Shown here: in pieces, positions 62,405-64,000 of the stretch
How positions within the stretch are numbered: the first letter of the stretch is position 1
How the letters are laid out: each line of letters opens with the position of its first letter
Origin: Sandaracinaceae bacterium
GTDB taxonomy: Bacteria > Myxococcota_A > Polyangia > Polyangiales > Houyiibacteriaceae
Direction: 5' to 3'
Assembly (NCBI GenBank): GCA_016706685.1
Contig: JADJJE010000028.1
Span: 1 to 64,000, forward strand
Length of the DNA stretch: 64,000 nucleotides
Notes under the pieces: generated by a model
Databases searched by the model: none
What the model was told of the DNA's origin: nothing
Seen by the model: only the letters and a program-made list of their open reading frames with translations
Position numbers and translations under genes: made by a program

Positions 62405-63612
62405 TCACAGAGGAAGCTGCGCCCCTGGCCGCGGTAGGTGGGCACCTCGTCCACCACTTGGCCGCGCTCCAGCAGCACCAGGTGGTTGAAGTGCTCGCAC
62501 AGCTCCCCCGCCTTGGCGTGCCGGAAGAACACCATGTCGCCGAGGCCAACGGACGTGCCCGGGGCCACCACCAGCGGCGTCTGCACCTCGCCCGCGCCCT
62601 CGCTGGGCAGCAGGCTCAGCCCCTCCGGGTAGATGGGCTGGGGTAACTTCTCGGGGCCCGCCGACCCGGACGCGATGTACCCGCCCCCGTGGCACGTGAC
62701 GAAGCCGTGGGCCGGGCGGCGCACCACCGGCAGCACGAAGCCCGCCGCCGGCGCATGGTGGAAGTGCGCGAAGCCGTCGAACAGGGTGGGGCTGTAGAGC
62801 CCCGAGCCGGCCGTCACCTCGCTCACGCTGTGGTCGCGCGCGGTGGCCTCGAGGCTGCCCGTGCCGCCGCCGTTCACGAAGCGCAGCCGGTGCCCGGCCT
62901 GGTGCAGCGCGGCCACCGTGTCGGAGCGCCGCCGGCGGAGATCCATGATGGAGGCGCGCTTGAGCACACGAATGGCCGTGTTCATGGCGCGCTGCCCGGG
63001 GAGCGCGTCCTGCAGGCCCGCCACCTGCGCCTCGTAGCCCATCACTCCGTCGAGCCGCAGCGAGCCGTGGTCCGCGATCTGGCTGGCTAGGTCCAGCGCC
63101 GCGTTGGGCGAGTGCAGCGGCGAGCGGCGCACCCCGAAGTGGAGGCCCGGCAGGCGGAGCGACATGTCGAGGTCGAGCGCCACCGACAGCGTGTGGCCGT
63201 AGTCTTCGGCCAGGCGCCCCAGCAAGCGAACGTGGGCCGCGTCGTCCACCATGAGCGTGATGTCGGCGCCCGCGTCGCACGCTTCCAGGCACGCGCGGAT
63301 GTCGGCGCGCTCGAGCGTGGGGTAGGCCACCAAGAGGTGCGTGGGCTGGGCCAGCTCGCGCGAGAGCCAGGCTGCTTCTCCGGCGCTGTAACACATGAGC
63401 CCGGCGTATCCCTCGCGCGTGAGCAGGCGGTCCATGAGCGTGACGCAGCGGATGGACTTGCTGGCCGGGCGGATGGGCAGCGCGCGCCCCGTGCCCGCGC
63501 GCACCCGGCGCACCAGGTCGGCCGCGTTCTTGTCGAAGAGCGCGAGGTCCACATAGGCCAGGGGGAGCCGCAGGTTGCGCAGGGCTGCGGCATAAGCCGG
63601 GAAGGGCGACAT
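62405..63612 (-). CDS. PLP-dependent D-threonine-aldolase/alanine-racemase-like protein, 3' end frame uncertain
   Basis: About 402 residues from ATG 63612. RPASKSI gives the PLP lysine K52; VALDLDMSLRLPGLHFGVRRSP, GVMGYEAQVAG, VNGGGTGSLE and EVTAGSGLYSP are typical of the D-threonine aldolase/DSD1-like group. The reading frame runs on beyond 62405 without a stop, but a single extra G in CAGGGG near 62422-62425 would end it at 62405, close to the usual end of the family. A homopolymer indel is likely. The HAD nucleotidase follows 17 bases later. Confidence 0.72.
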
Positions 63613-63664
63613 CGCGGCAGGGTACCCCACTTGCGGCGTGCCTCGCGCGGTCCACAATCGGCCC

Positions 63665-64000
63665 ATGCAGGACGCTGACGACGCACGCGACGACGACTCG
63701 GAGGGCCTGCCGCAGGCCGCTGGCGGAGGTGAGGTCTCGAAGGACGCCCGCGACGCCGCGCGCTGGGAGGCCTGCGAAGAGGGCATCGAGACGCTGCGCG
63801 AGGGCGACGCTGCGGGCGCCATCAAGGTGCTCGAGGCCGTGGCCGCCGCCGACCCGGGCAACCCCTACGCGTTCCACTTCCTGGGCGCCGCGCACTACGA
63901 GCGCGAGGCCTGGGACAAGGCGTTGGCGGGGTACCTGCAGGCGCTGCAGTTGGCGCCGCAGTACCTGGGAGCCCGCGTGGGCGCCGGCCAGACCCTGCGC
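63665..64000 (+). CDS. TPR protein, N-terminal part (cut by window edge)
   Basis: 112 residues seen from ATG 63665. After an acidic start (M-Q-D-A-D-D-A-R-D-D-D-S-E), residues 35-105 give two TPR-like units: EEGIETLREGDAAGAIKVLEAVA and AHYEREAWDKALAGYLQALQLAPQ. Divergent from the aldolase-like gene with 52 bases between. The rest lies outside the window; no function can be assigned. Confidence 0.7.
   Translation, partial: MQDADDARDDDSEGLPQAAGGGEVSKDARDAARWEACEEGIETLREGDAAGAIKVLEAVAAADPGNPYAFHFLGAAHYEREAWDKALAGYLQALQLAPQYLGARVGAGQTLR

Noticed and set aside
60966..62405. Fusion of the PLP aldolase-like protein with the HAD nucleotidase
   Set aside because: The frame overlapping the HAD gene is out of phase with the HAD protein; its continuation is an artefact of high GC.

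Overview
The window is very GC-rich, densely coded chromosomal DNA from a Gram-negative bacterium, most likely a member of the Myxococcota (Polyangia or Sandaracinaceae-like). The grounds are the composition, the strong G/C third-position codon bias, at least nine predicted lipoproteins, MopE-type metal-binding and AgmX/PglI-type C-terminal domains, TPR and beta-propeller proteins, and single-copy housekeeping genes scattered among uncharacterised envelope genes. I see no rRNA, tRNA, IS element, prophage, integrase or CRISPR array.

Layout. 1-1.7 kb: thiazole branch of thiamine synthesis (thiS, thiG, a small exported protein, the N-terminal part of thiE). 1.7-9.6 kb: a solitary DNA methyltransferase, a 14-residue tandem-repeat membrane protein, a large Ig-repeat lipoprotein, a TVP38-type membrane protein, an M15-like peptidase, a glutaminyl cyclase, a double thioredoxin/GST-fold protein and a DUF1330 protein. 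9.7-16 kb: a co-directional run of a LamG-like lipoprotein with a CxxCH motif, a PHP-fold (CehA/McbA-like) lipoprotein and an alpha/beta hydrolase. 16-24.4 kb: a DUF4010 membrane protein, a glycine-rich lipoprotein, an MBOAT plus SGNH acyl-transfer pair and a MASE1 hybrid histidine kinase. 24.5-29.4 kb: a Coq4-like gene and a TetR gene facing away from a palindromic operator, a PQQ-type dehydrogenase with two haem motifs, and an exported MsrB. 29.4-35.8 kb: purF back-to-back with a HupE/UreJ-like gene, a CorA remnant beside a DUF2254 gene, and a zinc-ribbon membrane protein. 35.9-49 kb: a PEP-synthase/rifampicin-phosphotransferase-like enzyme, two RluA-type pseudouridine synthases, a TPR protein with a degenerate zincin domain, a beta-propeller lipoprotein with a MopE/YfaP-like partner, a ThrE-type exporter, a GMC oxidoreductase with a four-cysteine motif, and a GNAT-nitrilase fusion. 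50-56.7 kb: an arrestin-like membrane protein, an SMP-30-like beta-propeller, and an acyl-CoA operon (alpha-methylacyl-CoA racemase, 4-hydroxybutyryl-CoA-dehydratase-like, carboxyltransferase). 56.9-64 kb: two AgmX-like lipoproteins, an alpha/beta hydrolase, a HAD 5'-nucleotidase, a PLP aldolase/racemase-like protein and the start of a TPR gene.

Two stretches are abnormal. 49061-50276 is almost free of A on the + strand, so both strands lack stop codons. 59610-60054 is mostly runs of C and G between inverted-repeat arms. Four genes (34767-35832, 40486-43043, 60088-60979, 62405-63612) each need one single-base correction, mostly in homopolymers, to read as intact genes. Residual assembly error is therefore likely and should be excluded before any biology is built on these spots. 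A repeated structural feature is that convergent gene pairs often meet in short perfect hairpins that contain the stop codons themselves.
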